Source of the DNA: Typha latifolia
Taxonomy: Eukaryota; Streptophyta; Magnoliopsida; Poales; Typhaceae
DNA: 64,000 nt
Direction: 5' to 3'
Assembly (NCBI GenBank): GCA_019914945.1
Contig: CM034104.1
Span: 1,180,501-1,244,500 of the forward strand
The position numbers and the translations under genes are program-made. Positions 48,068-61,668 of this stretch are shown here, in pieces. Below the pieces are notes generated by a model that was not told the origin of the DNA, made no database searches, and was given only the letters and a program-made list of their open reading frames with translations. Positions within the stretch are counted from its first letter, which is position 1; every line of letters starts with the position of its first letter.

Positions 48068-50929
48068 ATGAAGAAGGAACCGGATGGATCTTCTGTTCCT
48101 CCTCCTCCCAAGGTTCGTTCCTCTCTCTCTCTCTCTCTCAATTTCTTTTTCTATGTGTTGAAGCGTGAGCTCATAAAAACTTCGTTTTTTTTTCTATTGA
48201 TTGTTTCTATGGCAGTTGAAATTTGCACCAAAAGTGCCGCCTCGCAAATTAACAAAGAGCAACGTACCCAAAACGTACTGTAAAGTGGCCAATTGCGCTT
48301 TGATATTTCTTTTCTTTTGGATAATTTTGGTTTTCTGGTGAATATTGGTATTGTGAAAATCCTGTAGCGAGCCATTGGAGACCAAGGACGAAACCATTGA
48401 TAAGGAACTTTTGATGAAGCTTAAAACTGCGAAGGTATTTTTGTTTTCTATGGTTGCCTTTGTATGACTGTCTCTACAGTGAACTTCCTTAGTTGAGTAT
48501 TTGTTTGGCAGACTAATGAGGGATTCCGGCAGAGAGCACCTAAGAATGAAAGGAAAGGTACAACCCAATTATTGAGCTATTACTTGTGTTTCGTTTAATT
48601 ATATAGTTAGTATGTCCCTGTGATGTAGTTGTCCTACGTCTGCATGCATTCTTGTGCACCTAGATCCTCTTATGTTAATTGCAAGTTGAAATGAAGCACC
48701 CTTTTGTGCTCTAATGTCTACACCTAACAGATCGATGTTATCAGAGTTCAATTTGATGATAACAGAGAAATACATATTTTGTCACTAGCGAATTGATCTT
48801 TCTAGTTCTGTTCCTACTCAAATTAGTAAGAAGTCCTCCTAAATGTAGCTCATGAAGCTGCATATGTGCCCAAATAAGCACACCTGACTGCACATTGTAA
48901 ATCCTTTGGTGCATCATCCTGCAGGCAGATTAGGCTTGGAATGTAATGAAAAACATAATATATAAACATTTATATATTAGATACTACGTTTACGTCTTCC
49001 TAAATTTTATCTGTATGCAGTGGATTGAACTTTGTTGAGTGACTTGAGTCATTGAAGCAAGCCACATGTCCTAAACGAAACATAGTTTGCACTTCTATGG
49101 AAACGCTATTGATTTCATTTATTTTGCTGAAACTTTGATGCATTTTGATTGATGAAAAATCTATATATATTCTGACTCACACCCACTTGAAAAAGAAATG
49201 TCATTTGTACATGATATATTAGTATGTGCTAATTTGTTTTATGAACTGTTCTTTTGAGAATGTAATTGTTTACTGGTCTTCTTTTAGGTCATGTTTGATG
49301 AATAGCAGACTTAGATTAGATAGCAATTTGCATAAGGTGTGGAGGATTAATGTGGTTGTTTTCTTTCCTAGATGTGACTGTCAATAATTGAAAAATATGT
49401 TTTGCATTGTCTGGACCTATCTGAGAAGTGTGCCTGGAAAGACAATTGACTGCTGTGACCTCTCTTTTGGTGACCTATTACCTTAAAGCAATTCAGATGA
49501 TTTCTCATAGTGTGGTAAGTCAGACAATGTAGGTACCATCTGATGCTTGTAAAGTTCTTTCAAATGAGAGGGGACATAAGGTCTCGAAGGTTTTGGACCT
49601 TTGGTGACTTCCTTTTGTCTTTGACATGGTTAAATGTGCAAAGAAATGATATATGGTTGATTTTCTGAATGTTTTCTGTAATCATTGTCTCATAGATACT
49701 ATCCTAAGATTCTAACTACAGTCATTTGAGAAGTTTTAGATTCATATAGAGATGAACAGACCAAAAAGGATTCATATAGCCAAATCTATATTGTTGGGAT
49801 GAAAAGCTGGTGATGGTTGTTACTGTTCTTTCATTTGACACTTCATCCTTATTTTGATTTTCAGCTGCTCCAGCACAAGTTGCATTTGGGCAAGTAAATT
49901 CTCTAATGGCAAGGTCATTTCCTGTCCCCAGAGGTGATGATAAAGGTACTATTATGAGGGGGTTTTCTTTCATCTTTTCTCCATCTTTGGCCATTGCACG
50001 GGCATTCTAACTACCTTGTGTTCCTTTTCAATCAGATACATCAGCTTCAATATTAGAGAAAGAATATGTAGAGCCTTGGGTGAGTCACAACAACAGTAGA
50101 TTCATGCAGTGCCTCATCTTTTACCTATCTAAAATTCTCTGTTTGCTGTTGCAGGACTATACCCATTCCTATTATCCTGTTACACTTCCTTTAAGGAGGC
50201 CCTACTCTGGAAATCCAGGTCTTTTCTCTCTCTCTCATGCTACTTTAATATGTTTCATCTCGACTATCTCATTCTGTGCCTTTTTCCAGAAATTCTTGAT
50301 GAAATGGAATTTGGGGATGCTTCAACCAGCTCGGTTCTAGATCAGGCTGAATTAAACACCGGGGTGGAACTAGGACTAATGGTACGTTCTTTTGTGTTCA
50401 TTTGTTTATCTCAATGCATGAAGTTTATCGATTTCTTTAACAATGATGATAGGAAAAGAGGGAAGAACCACAAATGCTTTTCTTTCAGTTCCCTGCATGT
50501 CTTCCATTTGCTAAGGAGCCTGCTGCAGCTACTAATAGTAACAATACAAGCCTCACTTCAAAGAAGGGGTGCAAACTGGAAGAGTTGCCTGGAGGCTTCA
50601 TGGGGAAAATATTGGTGTATAAGAGTGGAAAAGTAAAGATGAAGCTAGGAGATGCACTCTTTGATGTGAGTGCTTAGTGTTTGATGCACTTACTATGTGC
50701 ATGTCTTGCTCATTTATATCAGGTACATTATCTGCATTACAATTATAACAATTTTGAAATTTTGCAGGTTTCTCCCGGTCTAAATTGTGTCTGCGCTCAG
50801 GAAGTCGCAGCGATTAATACTAAGGATAAGCACTGCTGCATCCTTGGAGAGATTGAAAAGCGTGTTGTGGTAACTCCTGATGTGAGCTCTCTCTTGGATG
50901 CAATTGATCGCATGGATTCATCTTACTAG
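48068..50929 (+). CDS. RPC4: DNA-directed RNA polymerase III subunit RPC4
   Basis: Ten exons: 48068-48112, 48216-48274, 48368-48434, 48512-48557, 49865-49945, 50036-50079, 50155-50218, 50290-50381, 50453-50665 and 50768-50929. They join in phase to 290 residues. A GTACGC donor at 47639 and TTTAG acceptor ending 48057 suggest a 5' UTR intron, leaving ATG 48068 (MKKEPDGSSVPPPPK) as start. Recognisable RPC4 parts: a basic N-terminus (LKFAPKVPPRKLTKSNVPKT), the central DYTHSYYPVTLPLRRPYSGNP, and the conserved C-terminal domain with MLFFQFPACLPF, GKILVYKSGKVKMKLGDALFD and EVAAINTKDKHCCILGEIEKRVVVTPDV. RPC4 (yeast Rpc53) pairs with RPC5 (Rpc37) on the lobe of Pol III and acts in promoter opening, termination and reinitiation for tRNA and 5S genes. 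Length is normal for plants. Confidence 0.94.
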
Positions 50930-52844
50930 AAGCCGCTTCACACGTGTAAAGAACATATGCCTTTCTGTTGGTTAGGCAGATTTGAGATCAATATACAGCA
51001 GGGGATTTTTATTCTCCCAGTGTATTACGGCAAATTGTACTACTGAAGAGCTCATTTATGGTTGTATACAAACAGCTAACTGTTATTCTCCTTAGCCATC
51101 TGGATGTAAATTTTGGTTTTGTACATGGCTATTTGGATGTGCTTGCCTGCTGCTGAGTGGTATTAGCTTAGCTTCCAAGAAATCTTAAGCCTGATAAGGT
51201 TAGCCCACAAATATTGTAGTAGGTATGCAGGATGTGTAAGATGAATGAAGTTAGGGATTAAGTAAAGAAATTTACGTCAAATCAAATGCCAACAGAAGAA
51301 AAAGAAAGGATTAAGTAAAGATAGCAGTGGTAAGCTATTTACGATGGTAGTGCCTAATTACGTTTTTCTTGAACTTTTCATGCTTTGTAGTACTGATTAT
51401 TTCTGATAACTGATAGCATCAAAGAAAGAGAATTTGTTCCCTTCAATTATAATATTTTCTCTTGTAAATGCTAAAGTTCTTCTACTTGTAGGTAAATTAA
51501 TATGGCAGCTAATTGGACTAGTAGGATAATTAGTATTGAGAAGGAGATTCTAGGAAATGATTCAGAGCTCTGCCTAACTTTATCACTTTTGACAAATCCG
51601 TAGCCACTTTGACACTGTTGCTGCCCCTTTATTTTTTTTTTTAAAAATTATAATATTTTCTAACAACTCTTTAGTATTTGAAAGTATACCCTTTTAAGAT
51701 ACCTCATCAATTTAGGTGTACATATGTTGGTAAAGTTGGCTAATATTTGCTTATATTAAAAAATAATGTTCCATATAATCCAGGACTTTGCTTGCTCAAA
51801 TTAAAGATGCCAATCCTAATGGTCGCTTTATAAGACTATGTTGATGTCTTGGAAGGAAAGAGAGATTGTATTGACATATTGGTACCATCCTAAAGATCAC
51901 TGCATTATGGTACATGGCAGCCTATAATTGGCTACCAAGTTAGCTAAACAGAATGCATGAAATATCTGTAACTGATGCAGTAGAGGATCTACTGTTTTGG
52001 TTTATTTCATTCTAGAGGGCTAGGACATTATTAATTGTAACAATCCTGTCATGATACTCACGTTGAATACTATAATTCAAGTGTAAGCTCCTCCTTTTTT
52101 TCATTATGCCCCTTAAGAATATAATTTATCACATTTATAAATGGCATCCTTATTTTGAACTAAAGTAATTAATTAACTAGATGGTTGACTTATTATAAGC
52201 TAAACTTAACATAATAATGTGGAGCTTTGCCATTTAATTATATTTATTTGTTTGATTTGTAATAATAGACTATAGTGTGTATTATTTATGTTAATTGTGT
52301 ATATTTAATTATAAAAAATATGCGTCAACTATAAAAAAAAAATTAGATACACTCAGTTTTATATGCTAAATCAAATGTTATTAAATTGCAAAAGCCCCAT
52401 AATTATGCAGCATTATTTACCTTGGAGATTTCTGCAACCGGACTTGCAGAGGATCCGCAACCAATCTATGAGCTTATCGCATGGAAATGCGCTTCCCCAG
52501 AAAAGTACAGACAAAGCAATCACGAGTCACGACTTTATACGGCACCGTTACGGCCGTTATAACGCCCGTCGGCCAGAAACCGTTGACTAAATCTGACGCC
52601 AAGATCTCTGACGGCTTTATCCTCCATCCCATTATTAACTATCCGCGTTTTCTCTGTTCTTCATTTCGTCTTTCTCCTCCTCTGAAAGTCTAAGTCGCCG
52701 AATTGGAAACTTGGAATTAAATATCTAAACCCTAATTCCGTGGAAATTTCATCCCCATTTAGCTATCAAATTTCCTTCTGTCTTCACCTCTTTCTTTATC
52801 CATCTCTCCGTGGTTGTTGAGAGGTTAGCGGAAGAAGGAGGGAG
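50930..52844. other. intergenic between RPC4 and TOM1-like gene
   Basis: RPC4 3' UTR followed by AT-rich DNA. 52430-52844 is GC-richer and is the promoter and leader of the TOM1-like gene. No gene found. Confidence 0.6.
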
Positions 52845-55800
52845 ATGTCGTCGGCGTCAGCAACGGTTCGCGTCGAGAAGGCGACGAGCCATCTCTTGAT
52901 CGGGCCGGATTGGACCATGAACATGGATATCTGCGATATGGTCAATTCGAACCACTGGTGAGCTCTAATTTGATTTTAGACCATCTTTTTTTCTGATAAA
53001 ATTTGGTCGAGAGTATGGTTAAGAGGAGAAAGTTGCAATTTTCAGTGGTTTTTTCATCGGTACTGGATACTATTTGGTGTAGAATAATGATAGAGTTGAT
53101 CGGGTTTTTTTTTCCTTTTCTTTTTTGGCAATTTAGAGGTGTTCTATGTAAGAAATGGGGTTTTAAGGACAAGTATGATCGACGCTATAAGTTTTATGAA
53201 TGAGTTAGAAGGTTAAAATTTATGATGTCTGTGTCTGTTTTGCAAGGCTCCTAGTTAGGTGAAGTCGTTTCTTGGATTTCCTTTTGATGTTGATGGAGAT
53301 GCTTACTCTTTTGTAGGTCGGTTTTTTGAAAAAAAATTGTAACTTTTTTGTTGGACGCTGGTTTATTTATGCCTCCATCGTCTTTGTCCTTTTAAACTAA
53401 TTTTTCATGTTTAGAGGATTGGTCAATTCTTGTGTACGAAAATTTAGTTGTGTTAGCCGACCAATAATGTTGGAAAGCGTCTTTGATGATGATGATGATC
53501 AACTCTCTCGAAGATGCTTACATGTCATCAATTATCTGCTTTTTTTGGTGATATTTTTTTTATTAAGGTTCTATATTTTTAGAAACAACTAGCATAACTC
53601 TTCTGAAGTAGTAATAATCCACATTTTGCAATTAAAAAACCTTGTAAAATAGTAGTTTGGGAGCAGTAATAGGTTTCTATTATCCTCTACAGCTGTTCCT
53701 TTTTTTATTGTGTCATTTTTTTGCTTTGTCCATCAGTCTCATAGGTTATAGGGACACTTTTTTGTGTCTGTCGGAATTATGGAACTTATTCAAGATGTTC
53801 GCCTTTTTATGGGCCAAGTTGATGCAACAAAGTGTTGTGCCTAGTAAATAGATATATAGTGTTTATCTTAAAAAAATGCATTATGCTTAATATTATGGAT
53901 CATTTTTTTTGTATGCATCTATCTGGAAAATCTTTGTTTTCATATCCTTGTGAATTCTGTTTGAAAATACACATCAGAATTTGTAAGAACAGAGATATGA
54001 GGCAGAACAGAAAAAAATAGTAGCAGTTAACATCTGACATAATATTGATTATTCTGAAAACAGCACATTGGAGCTTGTATTAACAAATCTATCGTATGCA
54101 ACGTCTGATGAAGTTGGTTTTAAACAGGTCAATATTTCTGTGGGATATTGTCTGGAACTACTTGTTAGAACTCATGTTTTGTCATTTCTTAAATTGAATC
54201 AGGCAGGCGAAAGATGTTGTTAAAGCTGTCAAGAAGCGTTTACAAAATAAAGATCCAAAGGTTCAGTTTCTTGCTTTGACGGTATGCACTGGCTTTATTG
54301 AAAGATGTTGAAATTTTAGAAATCAATCATTTTAGTTAGAATTGATAACATGGATAATCGTCAGACCTTTTCTGCTTTAAGAAAAAAAAGTTGGTTAGGT
54401 GCAGTAAAATGGATTATACAATTCCATATTTTTCATCTGACAACTGAAGGAACCTTTGCAGCTGTTGGAGACAATGGTTAAAAATTGCGGCAATAATGTT
54501 CATTTTCAAGTTGTTGAACGCGATATTCTGCAAGAGATGACTAAAATTGTAAAGAAGAAGGTGAGGTCCTATCCCCTCTTCTGTCTCCTTCACCATCATA
54601 TTCTTTTTTTATTAGATTCATAGGCAAGTTAGGGAAAATACAGTTAGTAATTAAGAGCTTTATAGGTTCATCCTTTATCATAAATCAATAGCATTTCTCT
54701 TTGGTTCAATGTATGTGCTAATTAATTCTTTAGCTGTTGACTATAGATGGAATATATGTTTTGTTGTGTAAAACTGTTTCCTTCTCGAGCTTTCTCAAAA
54801 TAATTGGGTTAAAATGGATTGTGGCAGCATTTAAATTTCTAGGAATTCTGTTAGATTCTATGGGATTCTATAACTCCCATAATCCTTTGTCCTTGAGTGA
54901 ATGACTGGGGAATAGAGTAGATTATGAAGAAGTGTAGTTCATTCTATAATAATTGATGTTTTAATGGTGTCAAATTGCCTGGGTTGGCTAGGGCCATGTT
55001 TGAGCCTAACCCTGTCCACAAATAACATAGGCAGAAGAGGCTCTTTAAGCACATTGGTCATGTCAAAGCTTGATAACTTGGGTTGAGTTTCAAACTTTGG
55101 GTCGGCTTTGACTGTGTTATATATATATATATATATATATTGGATTGGAGACCTTCATATTGAACTGCTGGCAGGGATTCTAAGTCTATTGATTAATTGA
55201 TGTCATTATACGTTTCACCAGCTTATTTTGTGATGCTTTATACTAAGTTAACTGATTGAAGACATCAGATGGATGACAGAATTTGCAAACGTTCTTATGA
55301 ATCTATGGAACTGCAATCTGCAGGATCCAGATGGACCATCACATGCACTAGGTTTGTCTCGATTTGAGGGCCTACTTTCTGTTGGTATCTGATAGCTAGC
55401 ATTCCCTTTACAGAAAACTATTTAATATGTCTATGTATGTACATTCTGTATGATATGTTACATGGTCTTCTTCACTGATCTTGGATTGTGGAAAGCAATT
55501 TTCTTCAATTATATACCCATGGTTGACTATTATAATTTTCCCTTGATTTTTTACATGTTGCTATTGTGTTTGCCTATTCAGTAACCTTGTCTTTGAATAA
55601 TCTTACAGACTGATATGCAAGTGAGAAATAAAGTTTTGTTTCTTTTGGACTCTTGGCAAGAAGCATTTGGTGGGCCTGGAGGAAAGTTTCCACAGTTCTA
55701 CTGGGCGTATGTTGAATTAAAAGTAAGTGACCATTCAACATGTTTGTATTATATTGGAACATGAAGGTATAGAACCATTATTCTCTAGTAGCTTAAGCTT

Positions 55801-58800
55801 ATAGAAAAACCATGAGTTAACGTAGTAGCAGCATCAGCTTTTCCAAAGGCCATAGATTCAAACTTCATCTAGCCCTATTTAATCTCTGTTTTATATTATC
55901 TATTATCTTATGCTATGAAGGGCTACACATTCTCATATCTATCATTTGTTCACGTGTGATATATAGGAGTTGCACGTGAGGGAGCATTTTAAAGATGTAC
56001 TATACATTGTTGGTTTGTTGCCTCTTAAGCTTTTAGAGTAATTAGTAAATTAACACTAGAATTTCAAAAAGTTTCAGGAAAGATGTAGTTTTAAGATTTT
56101 ACTAAAAATTATCAAAACAATGCATATATGACTTATGTTGTCTATTCTTTACCCAACTTGCGTGGCCTTCTTGCTTTATGGGGTTGATAATGGATAATAA
56201 TTTTGTCTTTCGAGTTTATGTTGAAGTGCAATTTATTAGATACCCTTATCATAGATTAGAGATGGAAATTGAATTTATTCTAAACATCCTCAATTCTTCT
56301 TACTTGCTGGAGTCTAGATTGCTATGTGCATTTTTCAACTAACCACTTGAGGAGACTCCAGAGTGGAAGCAAGAAACATGGTGTGATCTTAGTGCTGACT
56401 CATGATATAGCATAAACTTATTTGAGGTTCATTGGTCTTTTCAATAAGTATTTGAATAGGCATTCTAGTGCACAAGGTTCCTTGCAATGCTAGGAAGGGC
56501 AAAAAATAAGCAGCATTGCCTCCATAGAGAGACTACTTCTATGAACTGAGCCTGCTCAAGGCTCATGGGACAAGTATTTACCTTCATACGTAAGTGATGC
56601 CCTTAATATCGTTATCAGCAATTGGATGCTCTCTTCGAGCTAGAAAATATTTACTTGTCTTGTAACCTTATCTTTTCATAGATTGACAAGGATGCTGACC
56701 TTTCCATCTGGGCTTTGAAGACTTGTCATTCATATTGACTAATCTTCCAAGTTATGTTCATTTCTTTACAATGAAAGAAAGACATGTAAAGCATTTCATA
56801 AAACGTGTGCTGCAGAGATCTGGTGTAGCATTCCCTCTTCGTGCAGCAGATACCCCTCCAATATTTACGCCTCCTGTTGCACATCCAGCACAATCAAGGC
56901 AGCCTCAATCTTTCTATGCCACATCCAGCAATGCTCCTGGAACCCTCAATGAAGCTATGCAATCTGAGATGGGAAATTTGAGGTGGCAATTCTATTCTTT
57001 TCGTGTCTTAAAGCATATTTCAGTGCTTGAGTTTTCCTAGTGGCTTATTTCCTGTGTTAAACATCCTTTATCATCTCTTTACTCCATTAGTGGTTAGGAT
57101 TCACTGTTGCTTTATGTCAGTTTGTCAGATTTGGGTAACATATGGAACATTGCGGATCTACTTAATGATATGTTGCAAGCTGTGAATCCATACAACCGTG
57201 AGGTAGGTGTTGAACTACATTTTCTCCTTTAGTTTTAACCTTATTTACAGTCATGACTTTGATATGAACCGACTTGGGGTCGATCCGAATTGCGGGCAGT
57301 TCTGCACAATTGAGGGAGAATATTCGCCGAATATTCTCTGGATGCCAGAAAATTACGAACAGTTGGAATGGTTTCATAATTCTAGATCAAAGTTTTTGAT
57401 ATTCCGACCCTTTTCAGATTTGGATGATATCAGGGTCTAATCTAGATGACAAATTGATAGTGGTGTAGGTGGCGGGTGTGAATCGACTTGTAGATGATAA
57501 TGTAGATGACGTCAATGGTGGATAATGATAGTGGTGGTTAGGTAGATTGATAGTTTAAAGGAAAAAAGGGGGAGAAGCAGGCCTGCCCTACGGGGCTAGG
57601 GAATCAGCGGACAAGGAAAATTAGAAGCTAGACGATACCATTCTGACAGGAGAGACGGCATTAGTTAGTAAAGAGAGGAAGGAGATTGAGGCTGGCGACC
57701 AAGTTAAGTGAGGAGATACTAGGGATGCAAAGACAAAAGCCAATTCATATTTTATCCATGTATACCTAAGATACAAGTTATAAGACCATATTTATAAAGA
57801 TTAAATCAAAAGAGTCATAAACAAATTTAACTAAACTAGTCTTTCTTATCTTTCTCGAATTAGCCATTCGTTTTGCTGCAGATATATTTCGAATCTTGAG
57901 AAACGTTAAATACGAAAGTTGTAGATCCTAAGGTTGCCAATCTTATTCATATGGTTTCATAATATTCAGATACCTGAAGAATATCTTCTAAATATTTTTT
58001 TAAAACTGCGCAGAGTTGAATTTAACTAATTAAATAAATTTCTAACCTACTAAAACTCTAACTAAACTATAAAAGCAAATAAGATAAATAAACTCAACCT
58101 ATTGAGCCCAATATTCCCTTAATATGATCCAAGCTAACTCGATTTGTATCAAGCTTATCTAGTAATGGCTCTAGTCTTACTTATATTGCAAAAAGTCGAA
58201 TCTTTCATATGGCCATCTTTTATGGGTTTACATTGACTTTCTGCTACCTCAATTTTCAGGCTGTTAAAGATGAACTGATTGTGGACCTTGTGAGTCAGTC
58301 CCGCTCCAACCAGAGAAAAATTATGCAGTTGGTCAGTTCCACTATGTAAGGCCAGTGAAGCATGATGTCAACTTCCTTGATTATACTGTTAATTTCTATG
58401 TAATTACCTTAAATCCATTAGTGTTATTTGCTAGTATTCTCGAAGCTTCAGTAAACTAGTTTTATCTTGAAATCTCAACGTTTCTGTGATATATGCATAG
58501 TTGGCTTGGAAGCCGGATATCATAATGTCCTGCAGTCTGATAATCCTCTCTTTTCACAAAAAACCAATTATCTCCTTGTCTCAGTCAACATTAACCGTGC
58601 ACTTGAAATGTATGGTGTAATTGTATTCCTTCTTCCTTTTCTTATATTCACAGGGATGAGGAGCTGTTGGGTCAAGGTCTTGCTTTGAATGATCGCTTAC
58701 AAAGTGTGGTAGCAAAACATGATGCGATAGCATCTGGTTCTCCCTTGCCAGCTGAAGCATCTGTGCATAAAGTGATGCAACTTACACCTAAGGAACCCAA

Positions 58801-59927
58801 CCCTGCAGCAAATAAACAGTCCGAGGGCGAGGAGGATGAAGATGATGATTTTGTTCAGTTGGCACGAAGGTCTTAAATCCTTTCCTAGTACTTTTACGTT
58901 CTGCAGTTTCTGGAAATTTTAACCATCCATGTATGCATGCAGGAATTTGCATGTAAAGCCAATGGCTGGGACCTCAATTAGTAAATCTGGTGAGGAAGAG
59001 GGCTCTTCTAACCAGAGCGATCTGACAACTGTAAGTTCAAGTAATTCAGAAGCTTCATCTTCTGTCACAAGCAATGCTCTGGTTCCGGTTGATCCCCCTA
59101 CTCCTGTTAAGACTCTCAGCAAAGAGCAAGAAATGATCGACCTCTTGAGCATCACTTTGTCAACAAACCCTACATCACCCCAAACTCCTGTTGCACTTCC
59201 GACAGCACAAAACCAAAATGGATCTCCACTTCCTCCTCCCTCCAGTGCACAAGGATATTCTCTTGACTCCCAGTCTTACCCATCGAACACAGGATATGCT
59301 TCTTATAACAGTTATGTTGCACCCTGGGCTCAACCTGCACTACCTCCAGCTCAACCTGCACCCTGGGCTCAGCCTGCACTACCTCCAGCTCAACCTCAAT
59401 TGTACCAATCTAGCTACCCATACCCACCATGGGGTGTCCCAGGAAGTGCCACACTTGGTTCTTTTCCACCGACTGCTTACCAACTCCCTGCTTCTCATGT
59501 TATGCCTTCTGCTTCCCCATCTGCATATGGGCCGATCTCTGCTTCGCAACCGATACAGCGGTACAATTCATTCGGTTCTAGAGTGAATAATGTTCCAACT
59601 ACAATTCCAGAATCGCAGGTTCATGGCAACCTAAGGCAGAAAGAATCCATGGCAGCTCCGGCTCCCCCTTCTTCTCAACCAATACTCCGGTACAATTCAT
59701 TTGGTTCTAGAGTGAATAATGTTCCTACTGCAGTTCCAGAATCTCAGGTTAACAGCAGCCTAAGGCAGAAAGAATCCATGACCGCTGCTAAACCATACTA
59801 TATGCCCGACAAACTATTCGATGATTTGATAGACATAAAAAGCTTCACTTCTGGGAACAAGATGCAGAATGGATCGACTAGCATCCCAGGTACATCAGGT
59901 CAACCTATGATAAGAGGGCAGAAATAA
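52845..59927 (+). CDS. TOM1-like protein (VHS and GAT domains)
   Basis: Nine exons: 52845-52957, 54203-54281, 54462-54560, 55609-55722, 56816-56982, 57121-57202, 58260-58345, 58654-58869 and 58943-59927. They join in phase to 646 residues. The VHS domain is at about 8-140 ([64 protein letters not shown]). The GAT three-helix region is at about 190-275 ([20 protein letters not shown], then [12 protein letters not shown] and [16 protein letters not shown]). Then comes [13 protein letters not shown] and a long Pro/Ser-rich tail ending with [11 protein letters not shown]. In plants, which lack ESCRT-0, TOM1-like proteins bind ubiquitinated plasma-membrane cargo (for example PIN2) and pass it to ESCRT-I for vacuolar degradation. 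The tail holds two internal repeats (see findings). The last exon, 985 bases, is unusually large. Intron 6 (1,057 bases) may hold an insertion. Confidence 0.94.
55118..55140. repeat. (TA)n microsatellite in TOM1-like intron 3
   Basis: About 11 TA units within the intron between exons 3 and 4. Confidence 0.85.
59543..59788 (+). repeat. 129-base tandem duplication inside the TOM1-like coding region
   Basis: Units 59543-59671 and 59672-59788 (second unit incomplete) share [19 protein letters not shown] and LRQKESM. The unit is 129 bases (43 codons), so the frame is kept. Differences are mostly silent or conservative. Confidence 0.9.
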
Positions 59928-61668
59928 ACTCCTTATCATATATGATAGTATTAGCTACAGTTGAATGGCGAGTTTGCTTCATACTGGTTTGCGTGTACAT
60001 GTGATGTATATCTGTTTCCAATCCTCATAATTTATTTTGTATTTATGGATCTGCCTGCAGTCCCGCAGATTCAGAAACATGTACACATAAATAGATCACC
60101 TTCTGGTGATGAAGATTTAGTGATTAAAGAGGCACTGTTTAGGTTAATATATAGGGAAGAGTACTCTGTTGGTATGTTGTTTTGTTTCTTTGTTCCATTG
60201 GGGTATATGGTTTCTTTTCTACGTGCGTTCTATGTGTCAATAATTTTTTGGTGTTCCTTTTCTTTTTTTCTTTTTTCTTTTTACTTATTTGGTGGTCTTC
60301 GTAACTAGCTCCATATCTCAGCGTGAGTTGAACCTCTACTTCCCCCTAATTCGACTCATTTGCACTCCAAGCAAGGAGATACTACCTTGTACGACTAATC
60401 ATTTATAAGAGATCTGAAATTTATTTGTCCGACGGACCGAACTCCATTTGTTCTCAGATGTCCTGCTGCAGACAGTCGAGGTCTTCTAACTGTCAAGAGT
60501 ATAGAAAGAGGTGAGAGGACAATAATATAAAGTTGCATGGGCATTAGCATCAATTGACATGCAAAACAGACGCTTGTCAAAAACAAAATCATCATAAACA
60601 ACCAGCACATGGCTAGCACAAAAATGCAAATATAAATGTAGCATGGCTCTGTAAACTCAGTAGGCCATTCGGCACAAACATCAACGATCAGTACATCCTG
60701 TGAATAAAACTAATACTTCAATCAAATGCTTCATGACTACTATCTTGCGAGAACTGTATAAAACGGAATAGTACACCTACCCACCACTCCAACAAGTCAA
60801 AAAAGACAGAAATATAGGCAAGTAATAGGAACTACAACAAGACATTACTGGATGAATATCCCACACTTCAAATACAAAATACATCCAGTGTTGTACAAGA
60901 CAAGATTTCAGATAAATATGGTAACACTTCCGCACCATCTACAAGAATAATAAGACTTCATTTACAACTGTTTGAAAGCAATTTAGGATATACTGCGAGA
61001 TTCCAAGAATCATCTTACGGATATGCACTCCGATATAAGAGAACAAATAGCTGCCTAATGAGGTTGAGAATAATGCAGCCTCCCATGAAGGTACAACTAT
61101 TCATCCATAGAAGTCCATTCATATTCCAAACAAAGATAACGATCACCTTTTTGGAATTAGTGACCATAGGGAGATGAAAACAAACTACGGATCAGTAAGA
61201 AGTGCAATTCCGGTGGACAAAACTTTTCCTGGACCCAACAATAATAATCCCCTGCTCGGAAAGAGCCCACCAAACTTAATTTATCATATAAAGAGTATGG
61301 CAATTTTACAATTGAAGAGAAGAAGAAAATCAAGGAAGAAAAAAAAATCCAAAAAAAAAGAAAACTATTTACATCCTTTAACTAGGTATGATTATTTGTG
61401 AGAGCCTCTTAGGGTAATGCAGCAATCCTGATGCAGTGGAGACCTTCTGCACGAGAGAGGCTAATAAATATTGTAACATACAAATTTCACAAGATGGCCA
61501 GAGGTGCATATATCCAACATGCGACGACGCATTCAAGCTGCAGCAAGATATCAGCTCACTTTGATATGTGATAACCACTTACCACAGCCATGTTGATTTG
61601 GGTCATTTAATAGCTAAATATTTTTAAAGCTTCTTTCATCGTACCAAATGGAACTTACTAGGGAAAAG
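59928..61668. other. intergenic between convergent TOM1-like and RAPTOR genes
   Basis: Expected to hold both 3' UTRs. Open frames here (for example 59961-60308) lack similarity and look like chance. An A-rich tract lies near 61310-61365. No gene recognised. Confidence 0.6.

Noticed and set aside
55323..55352. Possible extra exon in the TOM1-like gene (CTGCAG then GATCCAGATGGACC...CTAG before GTTTGT)
   Set aside because: Joining exon 3 directly to exon 4 gives the conserved VHS continuity (KIVKKKTDMQVR); the extra piece would break it.
59961..60308. Additional 3' coding exon after the TOM1-like stop (VPQIQKHVHINRSPSGDED...)
   Set aside because: The gene has an in-frame stop at 59925-59927 and the extra frame shows no similarity; likely 3' UTR or flank.
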